64,000 bases of DNA from Clostridiales bacterium (GTDB lineage Bacteria; Bacillota; Clostridia; Oscillospirales; Acutalibacteraceae): contig DUNU01000002.1 in assembly GCA_012839185.1 (NCBI GenBank), positions 1 through 64,000 on the forward strand, written 5' to 3'. The position numbers were made by a program, and so were the translations under genes. Below the pieces are notes generated by a model. That model worked only from the letters and a program-made list of their open reading frames with translations. It searched no databases and was not told the DNA's origin. Shown one piece after another: positions 8,237 through 17,217 of the stretch (position 1 is its first letter; each line of letters opens with the position of its first letter).

Positions 8237-10843
8237 ATGAAAAAAATATTTAAGCTTATCGGGCTTGTCCTGATTTTATGTAGCTTATTAAGTATATTGA
8301 TAACCGCAAACGCAACGGCAACAAGCGGAAAATGCGGAGAAAAAGCAACTTGGAATTTTGATTCCGGCACATTAACCATTTCCGGTGAAGGAGAAGTTAC
8401 AAAGAATGCGGATTGGAAAAATTACAAAAATACAGTTTTTACAATCATTGTCGAGGAAGGTATCGGTAAAATCCTTTCGGGTGTTTTTTCTGATTTTACC
8501 GCTGTAACAAAGGTATATCTCCCGAAGTCTATCTATAATTTCAGAACTGATGCTTTTACAAACACGGGGAATATAAAGTTTTATTGTTTCAAAGATTCTA
8601 CAGTCGCAAAAATAATAGCAGACGAAAAATTAAATTTACATATTCACAGCTTTGATTATGCAAACCCAAAAGTATTTAACCCAACCTGCACAGAAGACGG
8701 CTATAATTCTTTTGTTTGTAATGCCGGTGACAACTGTCAATATATCGAAATAAAAATTACCTCAGAATCCTTGGGGCATGCGTTACTGGATGCAAACGGA
8801 ATGGAAATCCCTTACAGCCAAGGACAAACAACCAAACAGCCAACTTGTACCGAAAAAGGTAAAATTGAATGGGTATGCGGAAGATGTGGGAAAGAACTTG
8901 CACCTCCCGTTGAGATTCCTGCTCTCGGTCACGACTGGGAAGAAAAAATCGAAGAAGAACCTACCTGTGAAAGAATGGGAAAGAAAACCCGTACTTGTAA
9001 GCGATGCAAATTAAAAGATCCTGATTTTGTACAAGCTATACCGAAATTAAAACACAACTGGGTTGAAAAAATAAAACTTGCTCCGACCTGTACCGCTGAC
9101 GGATTGAAAGAAAAATACTGCACTTCCTGTAAAAATACCATCGAGGAAATAATCCCCGCCACCGGACATTCGGCTGGTGAAATTAAAGAAATAATTGCTC
9201 CGACCTGCGAAAACCCCGGACTTTCTTCATATATTTGCCTAAACTGCGGAAAAGAAATAACTTTTGAAACTGCTCCTTCAGGTCATAACGAAGGCAAAAA
9301 GACAACCACGGTTAAACCAACCTGCACAGAAACCGGCACTTGGATTGTTCCTTGTACTCGCTGCGAAAAGGTGCTTGATTCAGGTAGTATTGACGCACTT
9401 GGTCATAAGTTTTCAAACCTGTGGACTTATGAAATGATAAACAACAACTGCCAGAACGGTGGTATAAGATACCATAAATGTGAGCGATGCGATGAGAGAA
9501 TTGACGAAGAAAAAGTAGATAAAACCGAACATGTATATTCCGAAGGCTATGTTCCGATTATTCCCGCAACCTGTCTTAAAGGCGGAACGGAAGGTATTTG
9601 CTGTATCCGTTGCGGAGTTTATACCACAAGCCGTCCGACAGAAGCTCTCGGACACGATTTTGGCGATACATTTGAAACAGATGTTGAGCCTACATGCACA
9701 GAGAAAGGCAGGATGAGTATTCACTGCTCCCGTTGTGACGCAACAAGCACTGAAAAAGAAATACGGGCTCTCGGACATGATTATGTTTTAACGGAGATTA
9801 TCACCGATTCAACTTGCTCTCAATTCGGTGTCGGTACAAAAACCTGTACTCGTTGTAAAGATGTAAAGCCTGCTCAGGTAGAAAAGAAAGCTCATACAAG
9901 TGATGCTCCGGGAATTTTGGTAGAACCAACCTGCACAAGTTTCGGTGCAATATATTATCAATGTGCCGTCTGCGGTGAAGTTTATATCACTGACAGAAAA
10001 GAAGCTCTCGGACATCGTTGGGATAAAGAAAAGACGCTTGAAATTCCGGCAACCTGCACTCATGACGGCTCAAGAAGTCGAACTTGTGCTGACTGCGGAT
10101 ATATTGAAAATGAAGTATTAAAAGCAAAGGGACATTATTTTTCAGACTGGATACTTGCAGAAAATTCCACCCTTCTGATTGCCGGTTACGAAATACGCAC
10201 TTGCAGAACTTGTCAGGGAACGGAAAGAAGAGATCTTCCAAAACTTGCCGGCAAGGTGTTAAAAGACGAAGCCACCGGTATTGTTGTGTCATATCAATCC
10301 GATTTACACAAAGGCGAAATGACTCTTGTAATAAAAGATGTTCTTGACGAAAAAGATAAATACAGTAAAGTCCAAATTAACGGTGTCACAAAACTCTGGC
10401 AGGTCACTTTACTGGAAGACGGAAAACCCATTGCAGATGATGAGCTTTATCTCGTTTCCGTTCCCAAAGGGGAAATTGCCGGCGGTCTGCTTCAAGTATA
10501 TATGGTAGACAGTTTAGGTTATCCCCGCTCAGTTGAATATACACTTCAATTCGATGAGGTTGTCTTTGAAACGACAATAAAAGGCTGTGTCGCACTCGCA
10601 TCGGCATTACCCGATGAAGCGACAAAGGGATTTATAAAAGGCGATGTCAATTTTGACGGCAGCGTTAAGGCAACGGATGCAAGACTTGCTCTTCGTATCG
10701 CCTTGGGGCTTGAAGAAACAAATCCTGCGATATTGGAAGTCGGCGATCTGGACGGTGACGGGAAAATAACGACACAAGAAGCAAGAAAAATTTTAAGAGT
10801 TGCTCTCGGGCTTGATACATTTGAAGGAGATAACGAAGAATGA
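8237..10843 (+). CDS. Secreted Cys/His-repeat protein with C-terminal dockerin
   Basis: An 868-residue exported protein. Residues 1-28 are a signal peptide. Residues 30-135 resemble the start of a BspA-like leucine-rich domain. From about 137 to 690 there are twelve units of about 42 residues (a thirteenth is degenerate), each of the form TCxxxG, then CxxC, then LGH: three Cys and one His per unit, a pattern that could bind metal or form disulfides. After a beta-rich linker, residues 799-868 form a type I dockerin with two calcium loops (DVNFDGSVKATD and DLDGDGKITTQE), each followed by an RxALR/RVALG helix. Dockerins bind cohesin scaffolds; no cohesin gene is in the window. The end overlaps the next gene by 4 nt. 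Function unknown. Confidence 0.9.
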   Translation: MKKIFKLIGLVLILCSLLSILITANATATSGKCGEKATWNFDSGTLTISGEGEVTKNADWKNYKNTVFTIIVEEGIGKILSGVFSDFTAVTKVYLPKSIYNFRTDAFTNTGNIKFYCFKDSTVAKIIADEKLNLHIHSFDYANPKVFNPTCTEDGYNSFVCNAGDNCQYIEIKITSESLGHALLDANGMEIPYSQGQTTKQPTCTEKGKIEWVCGRCGKELAPPVEIPALGHDWEEKIEEEPTCERMGKKTRTCKRCKLKDPDFVQAIPKLKHNWVEKIKLAPTCTADGLKEKYCTSCKNTIEEIIPATGHSAGEIKEIIAPTCENPGLSSYICLNCGKEITFETAPSGHNEGKKTTTVKPTCTETGTWIVPCTRCEKVLDSGSIDALGHKFSNLWTYEMINNNCQNGGIRYHKCERCDERIDEEKVDKTEHVYSEGYVPIIPATCLKGGTEGICCIRCGVYTTSRPTEALGHDFGDTFETDVEPTCTEKGRMSIHCSRCDATSTEKEIRALGHDYVLTEIITDSTCSQFGVGTKTCTRCKDVKPAQVEKKAHTSDAPGILVEPTCTSFGAIYYQCAVCGEVYITDRKEALGHRWDKEKTLEIPATCTHDGSRSRTCADCGYIENEVLKAKGHYFSDWILAENSTLLIAGYEIRTCRTCQGTERRDLPKLAGKVLKDEATGIVVSYQSDLHKGEMTLVIKDVLDEKDKYSKVQINGVTKLWQVTLLEDGKPIADDELYLVSVPKGEIAGGLLQVYMVDSLGYPRSVEYTLQFDEVVFETTIKGCVALASALPDEATKGFIKGDVNFDGSVKATDARLALRIALGLEETNPAILEVGDLDGDGKITTQEARKILRVALGLDTFEGDNEE

Positions 10844-11529
10844 AATTGAGTGTCTTGGGCTCTTGCGGTCCCTATCCGTCAAAAACGGGCTGTTTAAGCG
10901 GATATTTAATTGAAACCGGCGGCAAAAAAATTATGCTCGATATGGGTTCGGGCAGTCTTCACAACTTGACAAAAGTATGTGATTTAGACAGTTTGGATGC
11001 TATATTTATCTCCCACCTTCACTTTGACCATACAAGCGACTTGCTCCCATTCCAATATTATTTAGATGTTCGAAAAAATCCTATCACGCTCTATATTCAC
11101 GAAAGTAACAGTGAATACTATAAATTGCTCACGGGACATCCGAAATTCAATATCGCAAATATAAACGAAGGTGATGTCAGAAATTTCGGTCCTGCAAGCC
11201 TCTCATTTTTTGAGTTGGAACATTCGGCTAAAAATTTTGCAATCAAAATCACAACTCATGATACCGTTTTTGTCTATACCGGAGACACCGTATTTACCGA
11301 AAAATTATATGATATTTGCGAGGATGCCGATTATCTTCTTGCCGACTGTGCAAAGCCGGATAATTTTAACGGATCTCACGCAAAATTATCCGAAATGTTC
11401 AATATGTGCAAAGAATTAAACATTCAATTATTGGTAACACATTTCAGTCCGAATACAAATCCCAAAAAGGATTTTTCATCATTTAAGGAAATAGAAATCG
11501 TTGAAGAAATCAGTGTTTATGAATTATAG
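10840..11529 (+). CDS. MBL-fold metallo-hydrolase
   Basis: A 229-residue metallo-beta-lactamase fold protein with the full metal motif HLHFDH (His59, His61, Asp63, His64), a later metal-bridging Asp in YTGDT and His in VTHFSP. The architecture matches the RNase Z/phosphodiesterase branch, but it lacks the extra exosite expected in a true RNase Z, so a small-molecule phosphodiesterase or similar hydrolase is more likely. The ATG overlaps the stop of the dockerin gene and GGAG lies 9 nt upstream, so the two appear translationally coupled, an unexpected pairing of a secreted and a cytoplasmic protein. Confidence 0.87.
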   Translation: MKLSVLGSCGPYPSKTGCLSGYLIETGGKKIMLDMGSGSLHNLTKVCDLDSLDAIFISHLHFDHTSDLLPFQYYLDVRKNPITLYIHESNSEYYKLLTGHPKFNIANINEGDVRNFGPASLSFFELEHSAKNFAIKITTHDTVFVYTGDTVFTEKLYDICEDADYLLADCAKPDNFNGSHAKLSEMFNMCKELNIQLLVTHFSPNTNPKKDFSSFKEIEIVEEISVYEL

Positions 11530-11538
11530 GAGGAAATT

Positions 11539-12417
11539 ATGTACAGTTCAATTATTATCGGTCATGTAACCATGGATGAAAACATCGACCATCTGGACAA
11601 CAGCGTTTATGTGGCAGGCGGTGCTGTCTTATATTCATCAGCCTCGGCATATGCCCTCGGACACAATGTTCTGGCAATTACCAAACTTGCGGAGAAAGAT
11701 AAAGACAGGGCAAAAGAATTCACTTTACCTCCGGAGAGAGTTATTGTATTACCCTCAACCGACTCTTATCTTATGTATAACAAGTATTTAACTCCCGACA
11801 AAGAACGCAGAATTTGTCGTTGTGATGCTCATGGTGATGGTTTTAAAATTGAAGATATTCCCGAAAATTTGGAAGCACATATTTATCATCTTGCAGGTCT
11901 TACCTACGGCGATTTTGACAACGATTTAATCAAAGGACTTGCTAAAAGAGGCAAAGTAGCTGTTGATGTTCAGGGTTTCTTACGTCATCGTGCCGATGAC
12001 CATTCAATGTATTTTGAAGATTGGGCAGACAAAAAAGAAATGCTCCCGTATATCTATTATCTTAAAACCGATGCAGCAGAGGCGGAAATTATGACTGGCA
12101 CTTCCGACCGCAAAAAAGCCGCAGAAATTCTTTATTCATGGGGCTCAAAGGAAATTGTTATTACACATAACACCGAAGTTTTAGCCTATGACGGCAAGGA
12201 TTTTTATACCTGCCCCATTAAATCAAGAAATTTAAGCGGCAGAACAGGTCGCGGAGATACAACTTTTGCCGCATACTTAAATGAACGGCTGAACAACAAT
12301 ATTGAAACGGCTCTTTTATGGGCAACCGCAACCGTATCCCTCAAAATGGAAACCGTCGGTGTGTTCAAAGGTACAAAAGCCGATGTTCAGGCATATATTG
12401 ATGAGTTTTACAAATAA
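11539..12417 (+). CDS. PfkB-family carbohydrate kinase
   Basis: A ribokinase-fold sugar or nucleoside kinase, 292 residues. Seen: the N-terminal GG block (AGGAVLYSS) and the C-terminal GRTGRGDTTFAA motif with the catalytic base Asp240 and the anion hole. Normal length is about 300. It follows the MBL gene by 9 nt with AGGAGG. The substrate cannot be told: the family includes ribokinase, fructokinase, inositol and nucleoside kinases. A sugar symporter follows, so phosphorylation of an imported sugar is a reasonable inference. Confidence 0.9.
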   Translation: MYSSIIIGHVTMDENIDHLDNSVYVAGGAVLYSSASAYALGHNVLAITKLAEKDKDRAKEFTLPPERVIVLPSTDSYLMYNKYLTPDKERRICRCDAHGDGFKIEDIPENLEAHIYHLAGLTYGDFDNDLIKGLAKRGKVAVDVQGFLRHRADDHSMYFEDWADKKEMLPYIYYLKTDAAEAEIMTGTSDRKKAAEILYSWGSKEIVITHNTEVLAYDGKDFYTCPIKSRNLSGRTGRGDTTFAAYLNERLNNNIETALLWATATVSLKMETVGVFKGTKADVQAYIDEFYK

Positions 12418-12465
12418 TATAAGACTTTTTAATATTCAATTTAATCTCAAAACAAACGAGGAATT

Positions 12466-13869
12466 ATGAGCTTCTTAAAAAAGTTAAAAGGCAAAATCTG
12501 GTACGGTGTCGGTGCAATCGGTCTTGATTTAAGTTACGGAATGTTTTATTCCTATCTCGCAAAATATATGACCGATATTCTTCAACTGAACAACACATTC
12601 TTACTTTTGCTTACTCCCATTGCCCGTATATGGGACGCAATCAACGACCCGATGATGGGAACAATCGTTGATAACACAAAAACGAAGATGGGCAAATATC
12701 GCCCGTGGATTATTATCGGCTCTTGTGCAAATGCTATTGTTTTATCTCTTGCATTTACAAATCCCGGTATACCGCTTGGCAGTGTTTGGCTTTATGTCTT
12801 TATGGCTGTGATGTATGTCAGTTGGGGTATGACAAACACAATGGCTGATATTCCCTATTGGTCAATGGTGCCGTCTTTTACCAATGATCCCGATGAGCGT
12901 TCAATTATCGCCACCGTTGCCCGTACATTCTCAGGTATCGGTCAGGGGATTATTTCAATCGGTGCACCTATTCTTATTCCTCTTCTTTCAAAAACATTGG
13001 AATTAGATAAAAATGGAAACAAAGTTTGGGACGCAACGGGATATTCTCGCCTTGCCATAATTTGCAGTTTTTTCCTTGTTTTCTTTTCGGTACTGTCCGT
13101 TGCAAACACAAAAGAAACTCAGGTTGTTGCTCCGAGCGAAAAATTTACATTTAAACAGATGTTCCGCACGGCACTCAACAACGATCAGCTTCTTATATTT
13201 ATGCTCTTTGCAATGCTTTCCAACACGGGCTTCTATATGTTCTCCGGTGTCGGTGCATATTTTTTTGATGTAGCCGTTCGTAATCCGTCAGCACAATCAT
13301 CATTCCAAATTTTCCAAGCCGTCGGTTCTATTTTGGGTCTTTTGGTTATCCCGATAATGATGAAGTTCACGACTCGTCGCAGAACATATCAGTTCTCCTT
13401 AACACTCGCATTGGTATCCTATATTGGGATGTTCATCTCCTACCAATACCTCAATTCCCTTATTTTAATGAATGTTTTCTATCTTTTCAGTTCAATCGGC
13501 ACGTCATCCATGTTCGTATCACAGACAGTATTTTTAGCGGATATTGTTGACTACGGCGAAGTAAAAATGGGTTATCGTGCAGAATCCATCACATTCTCCA
13601 TGAAGGGATTTTTGCAAAAAATGGCATATACAATTCAGACAATTATCCTGTTTTCCGGTCTTGGTATATCAAACTATAACCCCGACAACAAATATACTAC
13701 TTTGACAGCAAAAACCACTACATTTATGATGCTTGTCGTTCCGATTATTTTTATGGCACTTTCCATTATTGTTTTCTCAACAAAATTCAAACTGCACGGA
13801 GAATATATGGAAGAGATTACTGCCGAAGTTGACAAGAGAAAAGCCGAACGAGCTGCAACAAACAATTAA
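12466..13869 (+). CDS. MFS transporter, GPH-type (glycoside/pentoside/hexuronide:cation symporter)
   Basis: A 467-residue integral membrane protein with about 12 hydrophobic segments. Family signatures of the GPH group are visible: WDAINDPMMGTIVDNTKTKMGKYRPW in pieces (loop 2-3), and DIVDYGEVKMGYRAE in the second half. These proteins import glycosides or uronides with Na+ or H+. GAGGAA precedes the ATG. Placed 48 nt after the PfkB kinase, it is probably in the same transcription unit, giving an uptake-plus-kinase pair. The transported sugar is not readable. Confidence 0.9.
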   Translation: MSFLKKLKGKIWYGVGAIGLDLSYGMFYSYLAKYMTDILQLNNTFLLLLTPIARIWDAINDPMMGTIVDNTKTKMGKYRPWIIIGSCANAIVLSLAFTNPGIPLGSVWLYVFMAVMYVSWGMTNTMADIPYWSMVPSFTNDPDERSIIATVARTFSGIGQGIISIGAPILIPLLSKTLELDKNGNKVWDATGYSRLAIICSFFLVFFSVLSVANTKETQVVAPSEKFTFKQMFRTALNNDQLLIFMLFAMLSNTGFYMFSGVGAYFFDVAVRNPSAQSSFQIFQAVGSILGLLVIPIMMKFTTRRRTYQFSLTLALVSYIGMFISYQYLNSLILMNVFYLFSSIGTSSMFVSQTVFLADIVDYGEVKMGYRAESITFSMKGFLQKMAYTIQTIILFSGLGISNYNPDNKYTTLTAKTTTFMMLVVPIIFMALSIIVFSTKFKLHGEYMEEITAEVDKRKAERAATNN

Positions 13870-13883
13870 GAAGGTAAAAATAT

Positions 13884-14333
13884 ATGAAAAAAACAATCAA
13901 AATTATTGCCCTGATTACCTTATTGGTATTTGTATTCATATTTTCTTCTTGCGGTGGCGGTGAAAAATTTGATGCCGATGCTGCATATAATTCACTTTTA
14001 ACTGAAGTTCAATTCGCCGAAGAGCTTATTGATACAAGTGCACAAGCAAACTATGTTTTCTATGACTTGCCTGAAAATACAACCGTAAAAATGCACACAA
14101 CAGCCAGTCAATATCCAGACTGCGTAATAATGTTTACCGTTGAGGATAAAACTCAAGTCAATTTGGTAAAAACTTCTATTGATACATATTTGGACGAAAA
14201 ACTCAATCAAATGCAAAACTATCATCCTGATGAAGTTATCAAAGTTCAAAATGCTGTTGTTTTTACAAATGATGTAAATGTATTTTTAGTTATCACCTCA
14301 GATACAAATACCGTAAACGAAATTCTTAAATGA
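13884..14333 (+). CDS. DUF4358-type lipoprotein
   Basis: A 149-residue exported lipoprotein: Lys-rich start, hydrophobic segment, then the lipobox FSSC with Cys23. The mature part matches the DUF4358 pattern (an AEELIDTSA segment followed by VFYDLPENTTVKMHTTASQY in pieces). In Clostridia such genes sit next to DHHW and MBOAT genes that acylate extracellular polysaccharide; that link is family knowledge. The stop overlaps the following DHHW gene, supporting a shared role. No catalytic motif is recognisable. Confidence 0.82.
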   Translation: MKKTIKIIALITLLVFVFIFSSCGGGEKFDADAAYNSLLTEVQFAEELIDTSAQANYVFYDLPENTTVKMHTTASQYPDCVIMFTVEDKTQVNLVKTSIDTYLDEKLNQMQNYHPDEVIKVQNAVVFTNDVNVFLVITSDTNTVNEILK

Positions 14334-15475
14334 TGATGAAAACAGCTTTATTCAATAAAAGCAAAAAATGCAGATTGTCCGCAATTTGCATTGTTATATT
14401 TTTATGTATTTCGGTAGTTTTCTCCTCCTGTGCAAAAGAAAAAACCAGTATACCGGAAGAAACAAATGTATCAGATGAAACAACTATACCGGACAATACT
14501 GCAAATCCTGTTATTGAAACAACTACACAAAAACCTGTTCCCGTATACCCGACGGTTTTAAGCCAAAGCGGAACATATCACAACTATCAAAACGGCTATA
14601 TTCGTGTTGACAATGCGATTTTCAGCATTTGCGGATATACCGACTCCGTTGCTTCATCCTATGCCGCACTCGTTACAAAAACTGCAGGAGCTTTAATCGG
14701 CAAAACTTGTGTATACTGTCTTCTTATTCCGACTGCCGATGGGATTATTTTCCCTGATGACATCAAGGAAAATTTCTCCAACTTGTTAAATCAAGAGGAG
14801 ATAATTGATAAAGTTTTTTCCAAAATGTCGGCGGTTGTTTATCCCGTTCGTTGCTATGACAATTTGATGGCTCATCGTGATGAATACCTCTATTTTCGCA
14901 CCGACCACCATTGGAACGGCAAGGGTGCATACTATGCCTATGAAGCTTTTTGCGAAACCAAAAATATCACTCCCTACACATTGAACATGCGTAAACTTAC
15001 CGAATTTGATGGATTTGTAGGAACTTTGTACTCAAATGCAAACAAAGATTCCGCCCTTCTTCCCGGAGATACGGTTGAGGCATATCACCCCTATTGTTCG
15101 GAAGCCACAATAAAATTTACAGACCAAAAAGGCAATACATATGATTGGGAAATAATTTCCGATGTTTCAACTTCTCCGGCAAATGCGAAGTATAATACAT
15201 TCGCAGCAAGCGACAGTCCCTATGTAGAATTTACAAATACGCAAGTAACCGATAATTCCGTTTTGGTTATCGTAAAAGATTCCTACGGCAATGCAATTAT
15301 GCCGTTTTTAGCCGACCATTACAGCAAAATATACGAAATTGACTACAGATATTGGAGCGGAAATGTAATTGACTTATGCAATGAAGTCAATGCTACTGAC
15401 CTGATTTTTGAAAGCAGTATTATGTTAGTCAGTGCAGGAAGCAGTGTCGGACAATTAAGTATGATAATTGAGTAA
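14330..15475 (+). CDS. DHHW-family SGNH-like lipoprotein (polysaccharide acylation)
   Basis: A 381-residue exported protein with a lipobox-like VFSSC (Cys34), then a Thr/Pro-rich linker and a DHHW domain. The naming motif is at Asp192-His193-His194-Trp195, and KDSYGNAIMPF near residue 320 holds the SGNH-type Ser. DHHW proteins resemble AlgX/AlgJ and are thought to transfer or remove acetyl groups on exopolysaccharide. Two start codons are possible (14330 or 14333). The usual partner, a membrane-bound MBOAT acyltransferase, is not nearby. Confidence 0.85.
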   Translation: MMMKTALFNKSKKCRLSAICIVIFLCISVVFSSCAKEKTSIPEETNVSDETTIPDNTANPVIETTTQKPVPVYPTVLSQSGTYHNYQNGYIRVDNAIFSICGYTDSVASSYAALVTKTAGALIGKTCVYCLLIPTADGIIFPDDIKENFSNLLNQEEIIDKVFSKMSAVVYPVRCYDNLMAHRDEYLYFRTDHHWNGKGAYYAYEAFCETKNITPYTLNMRKLTEFDGFVGTLYSNANKDSALLPGDTVEAYHPYCSEATIKFTDQKGNTYDWEIISDVSTSPANAKYNTFAASDSPYVEFTNTQVTDNSVLVIVKDSYGNAIMPFLADHYSKIYEIDYRYWSGNVIDLCNEVNATDLIFESSIMLVSAGSSVGQLSMIIE

Positions 15476-16019
15476 TGTTATGAAAAATCTTTTTGAAAAA
15501 CTCATTGACATTAAGCCGATAAAGGCATTAAGAAAAATCGGGATAGTCAACAAATTACTGACTTGGGAAATATTTTCATACCTCCTTTTCGGCGTGCTAA
15601 CCACAGCCGTCAGTTTTGTATCTTATTTCATTGTCGATAAAATACATTTTGCTGCAACGGACACCGAATTAACAGACAATTTGCTTTTTGTTATCGGAAC
15701 AGATAAATTCTCTTGGGACTTGACTATGGCGGTTGTAGCTAATATTATTTCTTGGGTTGCAGCGGTATTATTTGCATTTTTCACAAACAAAGCCTTCGTA
15801 TTTGAAAGCAAATCTTGGGCTGCAAAAACCGTGTTCAAAGAGCTTAGCGGTTTCGTATCGGGCAGAATACTCACCCTTGTGTTATTTGAAATATTGCTTT
15901 TCGGCTTACTTGCAAAATTCATAAACGACTATATTGCAAAAATACTTATATCTGTATTTGTTATTATATTTAACTATATTTTTAGTAAATTACTTGTTTT
16001 TAAGAAGGAGAAAAAATGA
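15468..16019 (+). CDS. GtrA-family membrane protein
   Basis: A 183-residue protein with four predicted membrane segments typical of GtrA (PF04138), including the family FxxNKxFVF motif (FTNKAFVFES). GtrA proteins are thought to help move or anchor lipid-linked sugars for cell-surface glycosylation. The TTG at 15468 overlaps the DHHW stop; an ATG at 15480 (179 residues) is an equally good start, as neither has a strong ribosome site. The stop overlaps the next ATG (ATGA). Context with DHHW and DUF4358 suggests a surface-polysaccharide role. Confidence 0.85.
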   Translation: MSNVMKNLFEKLIDIKPIKALRKIGIVNKLLTWEIFSYLLFGVLTTAVSFVSYFIVDKIHFAATDTELTDNLLFVIGTDKFSWDLTMAVVANIISWVAAVLFAFFTNKAFVFESKSWAAKTVFKELSGFVSGRILTLVLFEILLFGLLAKFINDYIAKILISVFVIIFNYIFSKLLVFKKEKK

Positions 16020-16978
16020 ATTTTACAGAACTTCCCAACGGCTCTTACGAAGGATATGTTTTAGTTAAAAGTGTAGAAAAAAAGACCGCCAAGACAGGAA
16101 AGGATTATCTTGACTTTGTTTTGAGCGACAAAACCGGTGAAATAGTTGCGAAGATGTGGAACAATGTTCCTGCCGATATGCCATTTAAGGAAAACTCAAT
16201 CATAAAAGTCCGCGGCAAACTTGGTGAATATAACAATGCTCCGCAATTTACTGTCGATATGGCTCGTAATATCGATGAAAGAGATGATGTTGATATTAAC
16301 GATTTCGTAGCATCAAGTGAATATACCGGAGAATATATGTTTGACACCTTACGTGGTATAGTCGAAAAATTCAAGGACGAAGATCTTAAAAAGATTACAC
16401 TTGCAATTATGGACGAATATCGTGAAGATTTGCTCGTGTGGCCTGCCGCTTTCAGACTGCATCATGCCATTCGGGGTGGGTTGTTGTATCATACCCTATC
16501 AATTGTCAAGATTAGTGAATATATTGCGGCACTCTATCCGACAGTTGACCGAGAGCTTCTTATTTCCGGTGCAATATTACATGACGTAGCAAAAATTTTC
16601 GAACTTACACTCAATGATGCAGGCTTGGTAGAGAAATATTCCCTTGAAGGCAGGCTAATCGGTCATCTTGTTAAGGGGGCAATGCTTGTTGAAAAATTCG
16701 GAACAGAACTAAATATTGACAGAATGACGGTAATTCTTCTTGAGCATATGCTTATATCTCATCACGGAGAGCCTGAATTCGGAGCTGCAATCAGACCTTT
16801 ATTTTTGGAAGCTGAAATTCTTTCTTCACTTGACTCGCTTGATGCAAAAATATATGAAATTATAACAGCTACTCAAGATATTGAGGTCGGTGAGTTTTCT
16901 GCTCGTCAATGGGCTTTAGATAACAGACATCTGCTTAATCACGGCAGAAAGCCCATTGAGCCTATCGCGAACTTATAA
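16016..16978 (+). CDS. yhaM: 3'-5' exoribonuclease YhaM-type (OB-fold + HD domain)
   Basis: A 320-residue protein with an N-terminal OB-fold (residues about 10-95: GKDYLDFVLSDKTGEI) and a C-terminal HD domain with LYHTLS, ISGAILHDVAKI and EHMLISHHG, supplying the metal-binding His/Asp residues. This is the YhaM layout, a Firmicutes 3'-5' exonuclease acting on single-stranded RNA and DNA. GGAG lies 6 nt before the ATG. It overlaps gtrA by 4 nt and is followed by a terminator, closing the operon. Length matches B. subtilis YhaM (about 314). Confidence 0.9.
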   Translation: MNFTELPNGSYEGYVLVKSVEKKTAKTGKDYLDFVLSDKTGEIVAKMWNNVPADMPFKENSIIKVRGKLGEYNNAPQFTVDMARNIDERDDVDINDFVASSEYTGEYMFDTLRGIVEKFKDEDLKKITLAIMDEYREDLLVWPAAFRLHHAIRGGLLYHTLSIVKISEYIAALYPTVDRELLISGAILHDVAKIFELTLNDAGLVEKYSLEGRLIGHLVKGAMLVEKFGTELNIDRMTVILLEHMLISHHGEPEFGAAIRPLFLEAEILSSLDSLDAKIYEIITATQDIEVGEFSARQWALDNRHLLNHGRKPIEPIANL

Positions 16979-16991
16979 AATCACAAGATAT

Positions 16992-17019
16992 TCGCACTCA
17001 AAAAGAGTGCGATTTTTTC
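16992..17019 (+). terminator. Intrinsic terminator after yhaM
   Basis: Eight-base-pair stem TCGCACTC / GAGTGCGA with an A5 loop, followed by TTTTTTC, 14 nt after the stop. Confidence 0.93.
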
Positions 17020-17082
17020 ATTATCAACATATTAAATCAACCGATAAATACAGGTTTCTTTTCTCTAATCTCCAATATTCAC

Positions 17083-17107
17083 GTATAAATATGTCAAGTT
17101 CTTATTT
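17083..17107 (+). repeat. Left copy of 25-bp direct repeat flanking the IS
   Basis: The 25 bp from GTATAAATATG to CTTATTT are repeated without a mismatch at 18192-18216. The left copy abuts the left inverted repeat of the insertion sequence. Confidence 0.9.
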
Positions 17108-17133
17108 TGTAGGTTTACAATAGATATGTTACA
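17108..17133 (+). repeat. Left terminal inverted repeat of the IS
   Basis: Begins TGTAGGTTTAC; pairs with the inverted end at 18166-18191 at 19 of 26 positions. Confidence 0.8.
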
Positions 17134-17217
17134 CGGCGAAAAAAAAGATGACGAAAGAGGGCTTCATGTGTTATAGTTAAGTTGCCAAACAAAAAAAGCA
17201 ACAGGAGGTCATACGTC

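Noticed and set aside
8640-10200. The Cys-repeat region as a tandem DNA repeat
   Set aside because: The units are similar as protein but diverged at the DNA level, so it is an old protein repeat rather than a satellite.
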